Shown here: positions 50,366 to 58,870 of the stretch, piece by piece
Layout: each line of letters opens with the position of its first letter
How positions within the stretch are numbered: position 1 is the stretch's first letter
NCBI RefSeq assembly: GCF_014205835.1
Contig: NZ_JACHCQ010000004.1
Span: forward strand, 124,001 to 188,000
DNA length: 64,000 nt
Source of the DNA: Pedobacter sp. AK013
GTDB lineage: Bacteria; Bacteroidota; Bacteroidia; Sphingobacteriales; Sphingobacteriaceae
Direction of reading: 5' to 3'
Notes under the pieces: generated by a model
What the model saw: only the letters and a program-made list of their open reading frames with translations
What the model was told of the DNA's origin: nothing
The model's database searches: none
Program-made: the position numbers and the translations under genes

Positions 50366-50947
50366 TTAAAGCCCTGTATTATTTCTGAATAATTTAATTG
50401 CTATAGCCAATAAAATTACCCCAAAAGCTTTACGTAAGATGTTTAAACCAGATTTTCCGAAAAGTTTTTCGAGTCTGTTGGTGTTTTTCAATACAAAGTA
50501 AACAAACAACATATTAAGTATAATGCCTACTAAGATATTCTGGGTATGGTATTCTGTTTTTAATGATAGCAAAGTGGTCATTGTGCCCGCTCCGGCAATT
50601 AAAGGAAAGGCCAATGGAACAATAGAAACCGTTTCGGGTGCTTCTTCTTTAAAAATGGTTAATCCCAATACCATCTCCATGGCAATAAAGAAGATCACAA
50701 ATGAACCTGCTATGGCAAAAGATTCTACATCTAGTCCGATAACTTTTAACAACGATTCTCCAACAAACAAAAAGAGGATCATTAAGCCTGTAGCCACTAA
50801 TGATGCTTTTTCTGATTCGATATGACCAGCTTTTCTACGCAATTCGATCACAACAGGAATAGCTCCCAAAATATCGATAATAGCAAAGAGTACCATCGTT
50901 GTCGACAGAATCTGGCTTAAGTTGAACGTCATAAAATCGAATTTCAT
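50366..50947 (-). CDS. MarC-family membrane protein
   Basis: A 193-residue inner-membrane protein with six helices: FNLSQILSTTMVLFAIIDILGAIPVVIELRR at the start, FAIAGSFVIFFIAMEMVLGL, SIVPLAFPLIAGAGTMTTLLSL (family proline/glycine motif) and NILVGIILNMLFVYFVLK. MarC/UPF0056 proteins have no proven function despite the old link to antibiotic resistance. A promoter element lies 17 nt upstream of the start. Confidence 0.93.
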   Translation of the reverse strand: MKFDFMTFNLSQILSTTMVLFAIIDILGAIPVVIELRRKAGHIESEKASLVATGLMILFLFVGESLLKVIGLDVESFAIAGSFVIFFIAMEMVLGLTIFKEEAPETVSIVPLAFPLIAGAGTMTTLLSLKTEYHTQNILVGIILNMLFVYFVLKNTNRLEKLFGKSGLNILRKAFGVILLAIAIKLFRNNTGL

Positions 50948-50964
50948 AGCGGCGCAATTTTAAG

Positions 50965-50972
50965 CAAAGGTA
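50965..50972 (-). promoter_or_regulatory. TAnnTTTG promoter element for the MarC gene
   Basis: TACCTTTG on the minus strand, 17 nt before the ATG. Confidence 0.6.
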
Positions 50973-51011
50973 GTGGAATTTGTATCAATTCCTCAATTGT
51001 ACAGTTATTTA

Positions 51012-52343
51012 TTAGAAATAGAACTGCGTTCTTAAAGTAAGCACGTTGTCTTTTCTGTCAGCTGTATAGCCCTGAATTTGGGTCGATTCGTTTTTAATAA
51101 TATCATAATAAAGCACCGCTTTAAAATGTGGATTAAAGTGGTGTAAAAAGCCAAATCCAAAGGTATCGAAACGCACATCAGCAGGAGAAAGCCCTTTATC
51201 GCTAGAAATATCCATGCCTTTTACTTTAGCATTCGGATCGTACCAGTCATATTTTAGAATTAGCTGGTTATCCGTACTGTTCAAGGTTTGTACAAAGGTA
51301 AAATAAGCGCCATTAAATGTGCGTGTATAAAAAGGCAAAGCAATGGCCTTATTATCAACAGGGTAAGAGCCAGGCGTAGTTGAAGTGGTTGAGGTACCTG
51401 TTTGTAAGCCCGATATTACTTCTGCCCTAAACTCCGATTTCCAACTTTTGGTTTTGGTAGCCAGTTGTATATCCGTACCATAATATCTTCTTGGCGCTAC
51501 CTTGTTTATGGTAGCTGTAGATGAATCTTTAACCATTTTCCATGTATCATTTATTTGCTCCATCTTGTAGCTCACAGGTAAGCGGTGATCTAAACCTCCC
51601 TGTAGGGTGCTTATACCACCGGCAATGGTAAAGTTTTTAAATGCATAAGTTTTATGGCTTAACCTTAAAATATAATCCTTGCTGTTATCGAATTCTCCGT
51701 TGCCGGCTAAGCCCTGACCATTATAAACACCAAAATCGAGTACAAAATTTTTGAGTTTGGCATCTTTCCAGCGCGGGTTTAAAGTAAAGGTTACGCCCAG
51801 ATCGCGTTCTGTTTTCATTAAAATCTGCGACATTCGACCACGTTCAGGTGCTTCCCTTACTGATGATGACAGCTGGAGCTCATTACCAAAGGGACGTCCC
51901 GAAAGACCAAGTGTTACTGCCAATATCTTCCATTTATTTTCGTAATAACGTCCCCAGAAATCCCTGATCGCTACACCCTGTTCTGTACCATCAAATTGAA
52001 GTACGAAGTAGGTAGAGGGAGCACCGTCTTCCGTTAACATCATATAATCTGCTCTCAAACGGCCTCTTCTTAACCTAAACCTGTTATTGGTAAAATCACC
52101 AAAATTTCCACCCTGAAACTCAGCCTGCGTACCTTTCGATTGCGCCAATTGGAACTGTGGCTGTAAATAGCCGCTGAAAGACAATGAACCATATTTCTTC
52201 GAGATAATGAGCAAATGGTTTACTGTTGTAGAATCCATTACATCATTAATTGTTCTTTGTGCATATCCTGCAGCAGAAATGAATAGCAAAATAATAGTTA
52301 AGGAGAAATAAATGCGCTTAAATTTGGCTGGCTGGCGGTACAT
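51012..52343 (-). CDS. Porin of the OprO/OprP (phosphate-selective) family
   Basis: A 443-residue outer-membrane porin. The start at 52343 gives a normal signal peptide (FKRIYFSLTIILLFISAAGYAQ). FSGYLQPQFQLAQSKGTQAEFQGGNFGDFTNNRFRLRRGRLRADY is the usual opening strand and the RLRRGR motif of the family. The barrel continues with alternating strands up to the terminal aromatic residue (LTLRTQFYF). Selectivity for phosphate cannot be read from the sequence. The upstream permease has a strong terminator, so the gene has its own promoter at 52359. Confidence 0.9.
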   Translation of the reverse strand: MYRQPAKFKRIYFSLTIILLFISAAGYAQRTINDVMDSTTVNHLLIISKKYGSLSFSGYLQPQFQLAQSKGTQAEFQGGNFGDFTNNRFRLRRGRLRADYMMLTEDGAPSTYFVLQFDGTEQGVAIRDFWGRYYENKWKILAVTLGLSGRPFGNELQLSSSVREAPERGRMSQILMKTERDLGVTFTLNPRWKDAKLKNFVLDFGVYNGQGLAGNGEFDNSKDYILRLSHKTYAFKNFTIAGGISTLQGGLDHRLPVSYKMEQINDTWKMVKDSSTATINKVAPRRYYGTDIQLATKTKSWKSEFRAEVISGLQTGTSTTSTTPGSYPVDNKAIALPFYTRTFNGAYFTFVQTLNSTDNQLILKYDWYDPNAKVKGMDISSDKGLSPADVRFDTFGFGFLHHFNPHFKAVLYYDIIKNESTQIQGYTADRKDNVLTLRTQFYF

Positions 52344-52358
52344 GTTATCAATTTTTTG

Positions 52359-52366
52359 CAAAGGTA
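52359..52366 (-). promoter_or_regulatory. TAnnTTTG promoter element for the porin
   Basis: TACCTTTG on the minus strand, 15 nt before the chosen ATG. This supports the shorter start. Confidence 0.6.
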
Positions 52367-52390
52367 GTTTTATTAACAATTATTTAACAT

Positions 52391-52418
52391 AAAAAAAGCC
52401 CCGACTTTTGGTCGGGGC
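52391..52418 (-). terminator. Strong terminator of the APC permease gene
   Basis: GCCCCGAC and GTCGGGGC pair perfectly over 8 bp with a 5-nt loop; on the minus strand TTTTTTT follows. Confidence 0.9.
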
Positions 52419-52441
52419 TCTAAATTTTTTAAATATTAGGC

Positions 52442-53917
52442 TTATTTGGAATCTTTTAAATGAGAATTCTTTTTGCTATATCCAAAATAAATAATAAAGC
52501 CTAAAGCTAACCAGCCAAATAACCTTAACCAGTTTGTCCAGCCTAAACCAAGGATCATTAATCCGCAGGTAACTACACCTAAAATTGGAATTAAAGGTAC
52601 CCAAGGTGTTCTGAACTGACGTGGAAGATCAGGATCCGTTTTTCTTAAAATAATTACTGCAATACAAACCAGCATAAAGGCAAATAAAGTGCCAATACTG
52701 GTCATATCACCCACTACATCACCAGGGATGAAAGCGGCAAATAAACCTACGATTACCAAAATTACTAAGTTTGCTTTGTAAGGTGTTTTGAATTTAGGGT
52801 GTAAATCGCTGAACATTTTTGGTAATAAACCATCTTTACTCATTGAATAAAATACACGGCTCTGGCCCAATAACATCACTAAAATTACTGAAGAAAAACC
52901 AGCTAAAATAGCTACGGTAACCAACTTAGCTAACCAGCCATAACCCGTCATGTATTCGCTAATTGCTGCCACAACTGATGCTTCACCACCTTTGGTTCTG
53001 AAGAACTCAACAGGAGCGATACCGGTTAAAACGTGCGCAAATAAGATATATAAAACAGTACATACTGCTAATGAACCTAAGATACCGATTGGCATTGCTG
53101 TTTTAGGGTTTTTAGTTTCCTGTGCGGCAGTACTTACAGCATCAAAACCGATGAATGCAAAGAATACTGTTCCGGCAGCACCGAGAACACCCCAGAAACC
53201 ACCAAAACTATGGCTGATACCTGCATGATCTACATAAGTAGTTGCTTTTGGAATATATGGATGGTGATTGGCTTCATGAATAAAGCCCCAACCTAAAATA
53301 ATGATTAAAATTACAATACTTACTTTAGTAATTACGATCAGGCCGTTTACAAAAGCGGATTCTGAAGTTCCTTTAATTAAGAGTAAGCTCAATAATCCTA
53401 CAATAAATAACGCAGGAAGGTTGATTATTCCATTTACGGTACCATCTGGATGCGACTGGAAAGGGGAGTGGCACCACTCATAGGGTATGGGCGAGGTATG
53501 CAATACTTCGACCAGTAATTTATTTAAGTATTCGCTCCAGGCAATACCTACTGTTGCAGCTCCAACAGCATATTCTAACACTAAATCCCAGCCAATTACC
53601 CAGGCCATAAGCTCGCCCATTGTGGCATAAGTGTAAGTGTAAGCACTACCTGAGATTGGAATAGATGATGATAATTCTGCGTAGCATAAACCGGCCAGTG
53701 CACAACCAATTGCGGCTATAATAAAGCCAATGGTAACAGATGGCCCAGCATTTTGTGCTGCTGCTGCTGCTGTCCTAACAAATAGACCAGCACCAATAAT
53801 TGCGCCCACACCTAATGCCACCAATGCACCTGCGCTAAGTGTACGCTTTAAGCCTTTTGCTGAATCTCCTGCTTCTTCTAGCAGTAAATGCATTGGCTTC
53901 TTAGTAAATAAACCCAT
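52442..53917 (-). CDS. APC-superfamily amino acid permease
   Basis: A 491-residue inner-membrane carrier with 12 or more helices. GALVALGVGAIIGAGLFVRTAAAAAQNAGPSVTIGF is the APC start; SGSAYTYTYATMGELMAWVIGWDLVLEYAVGAATV, FFAFIGFDAVSTAAQETKNPKTAMPIGIL and GTLFAFMLVCIAVIILRKTDPDLPRQFRTPWVP follow. It is a close paralogue of the 649-residue carrier at 20163 but lacks the long late insertion. Cationic amino-acid-transporter-type family; substrate unknown. Located between the pyrophosphatase and the porin, each with its own terminator. Confidence 0.95.
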   Translation of the reverse strand: MGLFTKKPMHLLLEEAGDSAKGLKRTLSAGALVALGVGAIIGAGLFVRTAAAAAQNAGPSVTIGFIIAAIGCALAGLCYAELSSSIPISGSAYTYTYATMGELMAWVIGWDLVLEYAVGAATVGIAWSEYLNKLLVEVLHTSPIPYEWCHSPFQSHPDGTVNGIINLPALFIVGLLSLLLIKGTSESAFVNGLIVITKVSIVILIIILGWGFIHEANHHPYIPKATTYVDHAGISHSFGGFWGVLGAAGTVFFAFIGFDAVSTAAQETKNPKTAMPIGILGSLAVCTVLYILFAHVLTGIAPVEFFRTKGGEASVVAAISEYMTGYGWLAKLVTVAILAGFSSVILVMLLGQSRVFYSMSKDGLLPKMFSDLHPKFKTPYKANLVILVIVGLFAAFIPGDVVGDMTSIGTLFAFMLVCIAVIILRKTDPDLPRQFRTPWVPLIPILGVVTCGLMILGLGWTNWLRLFGWLALGFIIYFGYSKKNSHLKDSK

Positions 53918-53971
53918 ATTTTAGTTTTTGTTTAGATTATTTCAGCCCCAAACGTAATTAAAAATTACGGA

Positions 53972-54010
53972 AAAGTAAAAGGGATTTTGGTTAAAAATCC
54001 CTTTTACTTT
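53972..54010 (-). terminator. Terminator of hppA
   Basis: AAAGTAAAAGGGATTTT and AAAATCCCTTTTACTTT form a 17-bp perfect stem with a 5-nt loop, just after the hppA stop. Confidence 0.85.
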
Positions 54011-54032
54011 TATTATATCTATGATTTTACAA

Positions 54033-56279
54033 CTAAAACTTTAATGTATCGGTTGTATTTGTTAAAGTGTCGGTAATTGTATGCCCCAGATTATCGGTTT
54101 TTTGCTCAATTCTGATTTCTTTCCGAACTTCTTGCTTATGTTCGCTTGCAATTGCCTTAACTGCGATGTATGGAGCAATAACCAGTGAAACAATAGACAT
54201 TAATTTAATCAAAATGTTCATCGAAGGGCCCGAAGTATCTTTAAAAGGATCGCCAACGGTATCTCCGGTAACAGAAGCCTTGTGCGGTTCTGATTTTTTG
54301 TAATATGTTTCGCCATTAATGATTACCCCCTGCTCAAAAGACTTTTTGGCATTATCCCAGGCACCACCGGCATTACTTTGGAAAATCCCCATCAATACAC
54401 CTGTAACGGTTACTCCCGCCAATAAGCCACCCAAAACTTCTGGCCCAAAGGTAAAGCCTACGATTACCGGGGTAATTAAAGCAATAGCTCCTGGCATCAT
54501 CATTTCACGGATAGAAGCTTTGGTAGAAATGGCTACACACTTTTCGTATTCAGGTTTAGCTTTGTATTCCATAATGCCCGGGATTTCGCGAAACTGACGA
54601 CGAACTTCCTGAACCATATCCATTGCCGCTTTACCCACCGCCTGAATACAAAGTGCAGAAAAGATAAACGGAATCATACCACCAACAAATAGTCCGGCCA
54701 AAACTGGCGCTTTATAGATATCTATCGCTGTAATGCCTGCAATACCCACAAAAGCTGCAAATAAAGCTAAAGACGTTAGAGCCGCAGATGCAATAGCAAA
54801 TCCTTTACCGGTTGCTGCGGTTGTATTTCCAACCGCATCTAAATTATCGGTACGCTCGCGCACTTCCGGCGGTAACTGACTCATTTCGGCAATGCCGCCT
54901 GCATTATCCGCGATCGGTCCGAAAGCATCAATAGCTAATTGCATAGCTGTGGTAGCCATCATCCCAGCTGCAGCAATAGCAACGCCATATAAGCCTGCAA
55001 AATGATAAGAGGTCATAATACCTCCTGCCAATACCAGGATAGGGATTACTGTAGATTTCATTCCTACCGATAAACCGGCGATAATGTTGGTGGCATGGCC
55101 AGTTGAAGATTGTTGAATAATAGAATTTACTGGTCCCTTACCCATCGCTGTAAAATATTCGGTCACAAGACTCATAATGGTACCCACTACCAAACCGACT
55201 ATAATGGCGTAAAATACATTGATGCTCGAGAATTCATATCCACGGAGGTTAAGGGTTTCTGGCAGCATCCATTTCACAATAAAGAATGACGCCACTGCCG
55301 TAATCACAATCGACGACCAGTTACCTAGGTTCAATGCATTTTGAACATTCGATTTTTCATCTTTAATGGTTACAAACCAGGTTCCTATAATCGAAAATAT
55401 AATGCCCAAGCCGCAGATTACCATTGGAAGAAGAATAGGAGACATCCCTCCAAAATTATCCTTCACATCAATTTCCTGCCCTAAAACCATAGTAGCTAAT
55501 ATGGTAGCTACATATGAACCGAACAAATCGGCACCCATACCAGCCACATCACCTACATTATCGCCAACATTATCGGCTATGGTAGCAGGATTGCGTACAT
55601 CATCTTCAGGAATACCGGCCTCAACCTTACCCACCAAATCTGCACCAACATCGGCAGCTTTGGTATAAATACCACCGCCTACACGGGCAAATAAGGCAAT
55701 AGATTCGGCACCCAAAGAAAATCCGGTTAAAACTTCTATAGCAGTTTTCATTTCAACGCTGCTTACAGATACTACGTTAAAATGCTTTAAAAACACAATA
55801 AATAAGCCACCTAAACCCAAAACGGCTAGTCCGGCAACCCCCAAACCCATTACCGTACCTCCGGTAAATGAAACTTTTAATGCTTGTTTTAAACTTGTTC
55901 TGGCCGCCTGAGTGGTTCTAACATTGGCTTTTGTGGCCGATTTCATTCCGATATAACCCGCAGTTGCAGAAAATACCGCTCCTATAATAAAAGATATAGA
56001 GATAATCCAGCTCGAGTGCATCGGAACACCTTTAATTTCGGTAATTGTTCCCGAGTAGGCTAGGAGCGCAGCCGTAAAAACAGCAAAAATGCTCAATACC
56101 CTCCATTCGGCTTTTAAAAAGGCCATAGCACCATCGGCTATGTAGCCCGCAAGTTCTTGCATATTTTTATCGCCCGCATCTTGCTTGTTTACCCAGGCAC
56201 TTTTAATCATCATAACTATAATCCCAACAAGGCCCAGAGCCGGGATACAGTAAATTAAATTGTTTTGTAAAAAATCCAT
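54033..56279 (-). CDS. hppA: Membrane-bound ion-pumping inorganic pyrophosphatase
   Basis: Hydrolyses pyrophosphate to pump Na+ and/or H+ across the inner membrane, 748 residues with about 16 helices. The substrate motif [22 protein letters not shown] (206-227) and the [21 protein letters not shown] block (236-256) are complete, as is the third acidic motif [17 protein letters not shown]. The position that is lysine in potassium-independent enzymes is alanine here ([10 protein letters not shown]), which points to the potassium-dependent class. Whether Na+, H+ or both move cannot be decided. The C-terminus has an unusual polar tail ([20 protein letters not shown]). Confidence 0.96.
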   Translation of the reverse strand: MDFLQNNLIYCIPALGLVGIIVMMIKSAWVNKQDAGDKNMQELAGYIADGAMAFLKAEWRVLSIFAVFTAALLAYSGTITEIKGVPMHSSWIISISFIIGAVFSATAGYIGMKSATKANVRTTQAARTSLKQALKVSFTGGTVMGLGVAGLAVLGLGGLFIVFLKHFNVVSVSSVEMKTAIEVLTGFSLGAESIALFARVGGGIYTKAADVGADLVGKVEAGIPEDDVRNPATIADNVGDNVGDVAGMGADLFGSYVATILATMVLGQEIDVKDNFGGMSPILLPMVICGLGIIFSIIGTWFVTIKDEKSNVQNALNLGNWSSIVITAVASFFIVKWMLPETLNLRGYEFSSINVFYAIIVGLVVGTIMSLVTEYFTAMGKGPVNSIIQQSSTGHATNIIAGLSVGMKSTVIPILVLAGGIMTSYHFAGLYGVAIAAAGMMATTAMQLAIDAFGPIADNAGGIAEMSQLPPEVRERTDNLDAVGNTTAATGKGFAIASAALTSLALFAAFVGIAGITAIDIYKAPVLAGLFVGGMIPFIFSALCIQAVGKAAMDMVQEVRRQFREIPGIMEYKAKPEYEKCVAISTKASIREMMMPGAIALITPVIVGFTFGPEVLGGLLAGVTVTGVLMGIFQSNAGGAWDNAKKSFEQGVIINGETYYKKSEPHKASVTGDTVGDPFKDTSGPSMNILIKLMSIVSLVIAPYIAVKAIASEHKQEVRKEIRIEQKTDNLGHTITDTLTNTTDTLKF

Positions 56280-56288
56280 AGTTAATAA

Positions 56289-56400
56289 TTGGTTTTATAT
56301 TTGGTTAGTTGTTATTGCTTAACTGTGTAAATCGGTTAATTGTTTAAATTGTTTATCGACTCCAAACATCCCGTTCAAACTCCGAACTTCTTTCATCCGT
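56289..56400. repeat. Phrase-like tract upstream of hppA
   Basis: TTGCTTAACTGTGTAAATCGG, TTAATTGTTTAAATTG on the plus strand, then a C-rich phrase (CGACTCCAAACATCCCG, AAACTCCGAACTTC). The sense strand of hppA has the AACC-type leader; the plus-strand gene at 56574 has a C/A-rich approach. No other feature was seen up to 56573. Confidence 0.55.
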
Positions 56401-56573
56401 TAATCTACTGTGGACTTAGGACTTATAATTAGCAAGATAATAAAATATTCTTCTTGTGATTAAAATTTTCATTGCCAAGGCAAATAAAATTTGCTCAATT
56501 AAAATAATACAAGCGAATCACGCCTATTTTCTTTTTTTTAAATAAATTAGCCACAAACTAAACCAAACTAAAG

Positions 56574-58016
56574 ATGAAAATTGAAAAAGAAGATGGACCT
56601 TCTAAAAGAAAATTAAGCCTTTTTGATGCTACAATGTTGGTAATGGGCTCAATGATCGGAAGCGGAATCTTTATTGTCAGTGCCGATATAATGAGGAATT
56701 TAGGTTCTGGTTATTGGTTAATTGTAGTGTGGGTAATAACTGGGGTGATGACAGTTGCAGCTGCAATTTCTTATGGGGAGCTTTCTTCTATGTTTCCTAA
56801 AGCGGGTGGACAATACACTTACCTGAAGGAGATTTTTGGCAAAATGATGGGATTTCTTTACGGTTGGGGCTTATTTACTGTAATCCAAACCGGAACTATT
56901 GCAGCCGTTGCTGTTGCTTTTGGTAAATTTACGGCTTATCTAATCCCTGCATTAAACGATGCTGCTCCGATTTTCCAAAGCGGTGGCTATAAAATTACCT
57001 GGATACAGATTCTTGCTATTGGTGTTATTCTGCTTTTAACTTATATTAATACGAAAGGCGTTGAAAGCGGTAAAATATTACAGAATATTTTTACAGGATC
57101 TAAAATTGTGGCGTTAATTGCTTTAATTATTTTAGGCTTCTTCTTAATAAAAAATAGCTTTTGGGCTGAAAATTTAGGTTTTGGGTCTAGTGCTTTTAAT
57201 AATCTCAAAACAGATTCGAGTGGAAATTTCTTAAAATCTGGATGGGAATCTATTTCTGGAATGACTATAATGGGTGGAATTGCAGCGGCAATGGTAGGTT
57301 CAGTATTTTCGAGTGTGGCTTGGGAAAACGTAACTTTTGTTTCGGGAGAGATTGAAAATCCTAAAAAAAATGTAGTGCGTTCTATGGTTTTAGGTACCTC
57401 AGCAGTAATGATTCTTTATTTGTTGGTCAACTTTATTTATCTCAATACCCTTAACAGAGATAGTATTGCTTTTGCGTTAAATGATCGAGTTGCTGTTGCC
57501 GCTTCAGAACAAATTTTTGGTAACGGAATCGGTACAATTGTAATTGCCTTATTGGTGATGATTTCTACTTTTGGTTGCGTTAATGGAATTGTATTAGCTG
57601 GGGCAAGGGTTTTTCAGACGATGGCAAAAGATGGCATGTTTTTTAAAGCGGCGCTTAAAAACAATAAAAATGGTGTTCCCGAAAAATCACTTTGGATGCA
57701 GGGGATCTGGGCATCTGCTTTATGTTTAAGTGGGCAGTATGGCAATCTGTTAGATATGATCTCTTTTGTTATTGTGCTCTTTTATATGATAACTGTTTTT
57801 GGGGTTATTTATTTAAGGATAAAACAGCCTAAACTTGAAAGACCTTACAAAACCTGGTTATATCCAATTACTCCAATTATCTATTTATTAATAGGGGCAG
57901 CATTTTGCATTTTATTGCTCATTTATAAACAACAATATACCTGGCCTGGGCTTGTAATTGTTTTACTTGGGCTTCCAGTTTATTTTTTTATAAACAAAAA
58001 AGAACAGCAGGAGTAA
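56574..58016 (+). CDS. APC-superfamily amino acid permease (third copy)
   Basis: A 480-residue inner-membrane transporter. LSLFDATMLVMGSMIGSGIFIVSADIMRNLGSGYWLIVVWVITGVMTVAAAISYGELSSMFPKAGGQYTYLKEIFG is the start of an L-type amino-acid-transporter-like APC carrier; VAWENVTFVSGEIENPKKNVVRSMVLGTSAVMILYLLVNFIYL and GARVFQTMAKDGMFFKAA follow. It differs clearly from the two other APC proteins of the window, which are closer to each other. Substrate unknown. A terminator lies 90 bp downstream. Confidence 0.94.
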   Translation: MKIEKEDGPSKRKLSLFDATMLVMGSMIGSGIFIVSADIMRNLGSGYWLIVVWVITGVMTVAAAISYGELSSMFPKAGGQYTYLKEIFGKMMGFLYGWGLFTVIQTGTIAAVAVAFGKFTAYLIPALNDAAPIFQSGGYKITWIQILAIGVILLLTYINTKGVESGKILQNIFTGSKIVALIALIILGFFLIKNSFWAENLGFGSSAFNNLKTDSSGNFLKSGWESISGMTIMGGIAAAMVGSVFSSVAWENVTFVSGEIENPKKNVVRSMVLGTSAVMILYLLVNFIYLNTLNRDSIAFALNDRVAVAASEQIFGNGIGTIVIALLVMISTFGCVNGIVLAGARVFQTMAKDGMFFKAALKNNKNGVPEKSLWMQGIWASALCLSGQYGNLLDMISFVIVLFYMITVFGVIYLRIKQPKLERPYKTWLYPITPIIYLLIGAAFCILLLIYKQQYTWPGLVIVLLGLPVYFFINKKEQQE

Positions 58017-58102
58017 GCAGGGGTGTTTGTTTCAGTATCTCAATGGTAGTATAGATCCTGAAAATGTTCAGGGCGATGGTGCCAATGAATAATCTATTAG
58101 GG

Positions 58103-58136
58103 AACCTCGCAGGCTTTAAAAACTGCGGGGTTTTTA
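58103..58136 (+). terminator. Terminator of the APC permease gene
   Basis: AACCTCGCAG and CTGCGGGGTT pair over 10 bp (one G-U), followed by TTTT. Confidence 0.85.
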
Positions 58137-58226
58137 CATTAAAGAATACTGCTTGCCAACCCGGCTTTTAGACCTCAACCTTATATTAGCCCTTCAATCT
58201 GATTTTGAAAAGCAAGAATTGGTATC

Positions 58227-58449
58227 AATAGGTTCCTAAATCCCCGTTATCCGCTTTACTTCTCCAGATGGAAAAATCGGGATCGTGTGCGCTGCTACCG
58301 GGTTTAGCTAACTTAGGCCTGTGCAGGTAACAGCCTATTCTAAACCCGACATGGCGGATGCCTGCTCAAGTGTAAGGCCTGCAGGCGTATGAGCATGTGG
58401 CGGGGCTGACGTTAAAATGAAACACGGGTATTGCTTTTCTAAAAAAAAT
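58227..58449. repeat. Structured intergenic element, copy A
   Basis: About 220 bp, repeated without gaps at 58512-58734 (offset 285). Over the 200 columns 58241-58440 I count 23 differences. CGGGTTTAG (58299-58307) and CTAAACCCG (58340-58348) form a perfect 9-bp inverted repeat kept in both copies; GCCTGCAGGC is a perfect palindrome here. No reading frame is shared. Confidence 0.75.
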
Positions 58450-58511
58450 AGAATACTTATATATTATAGCTCATTTTCTTTAAACAGTTTTGGAAATCAG
58501 GGTTCTGTTTC

Positions 58512-58734
58512 AATCGGTCCCGAAATCTCCGTTATTCGCTTTACTTCTCCCGATGGAAAAATCGGGATCGTGTTCGCTACTACCGGGTTTAGTTAACTTA
58601 AGTCTGTGCAGGTAACAACGTTTTCTAAACCCGACATTGCGGATACCGGCCTGTGTTTAAGGCCTGCAGGTGTATGAGCATGTGGCGGGACTGACGTGAA
58701 AATGAAACACAGGTATTGCTTTTCTAAAAAATAA
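58512..58734. repeat. Structured intergenic element, copy B
   Basis: Second copy. CGGGTTTAG/CTAAACCCG lies at 58584-58592 and 58625-58633. It has an additional intact hairpin, CCCGAT-ggaaaa-ATCGGG, that is mutated in copy A. Confidence 0.75.
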
Positions 58735-58856
58735 ATAAACTATATTTTAAACTTTAGTGAGTTGCAGCGTGTTTCCCTTAAACCCTAATTGTAGGCCCAA
58801 TCTCACATCTCAAACCTAATATCTTAAATCTAACCTCGTGTCTCGAACAAAAAGCG

Positions 58857-58864
58857 TATTTTTG
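58857..58864 (+). promoter_or_regulatory. TAnnTTTG promoter element 6 nt before the radical SAM gene
   Basis: TATTTTTG, then CAATTA, then the ATG at 58871. Its position decides the start codon: the upstream in-frame GTG at 58838 would precede the promoter. Confidence 0.6.
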
Positions 58865-58870
58865 CAATTA

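Larger units (their letters stand above)
58017..58870. other. 854-bp non-coding region with a duplicated element
   Basis: Holds a terminator (58103-58136), two diverged copies of an element of about 220 bp (58227-58449 and 58512-58734), a C/A-rich tract before the radical SAM gene (58775-58856: TTAAACCCTAATTGTAGG, CCCAATCTCACATCTC, AAATCTAACCTCGTG) and the promoter at 58857. A short in-frame tail (LNGSIDPENVQGDGANE) right after the permease could be a relic and is not called. Confidence 0.65.

Noticed and set aside
54067..55668. Several plus-strand frames opposite hppA
   Set aside because: They are antisense reflections of the pyrophosphatase codons, rich in Pro/Thr/Ile, without starts or promoters.
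58017..58083. In-frame continuation after the APC permease (LNGSIDPENVQGDGANE)
   Set aside because: Too short to identify; probably a relic or chance reading frame, not a frameshifted end of the permease.
58838..58870. GTG start of the radical SAM gene
   Set aside because: It lies upstream of the TATTTTTG element in a C/A-rich tract; the ATG at 58871 is better.
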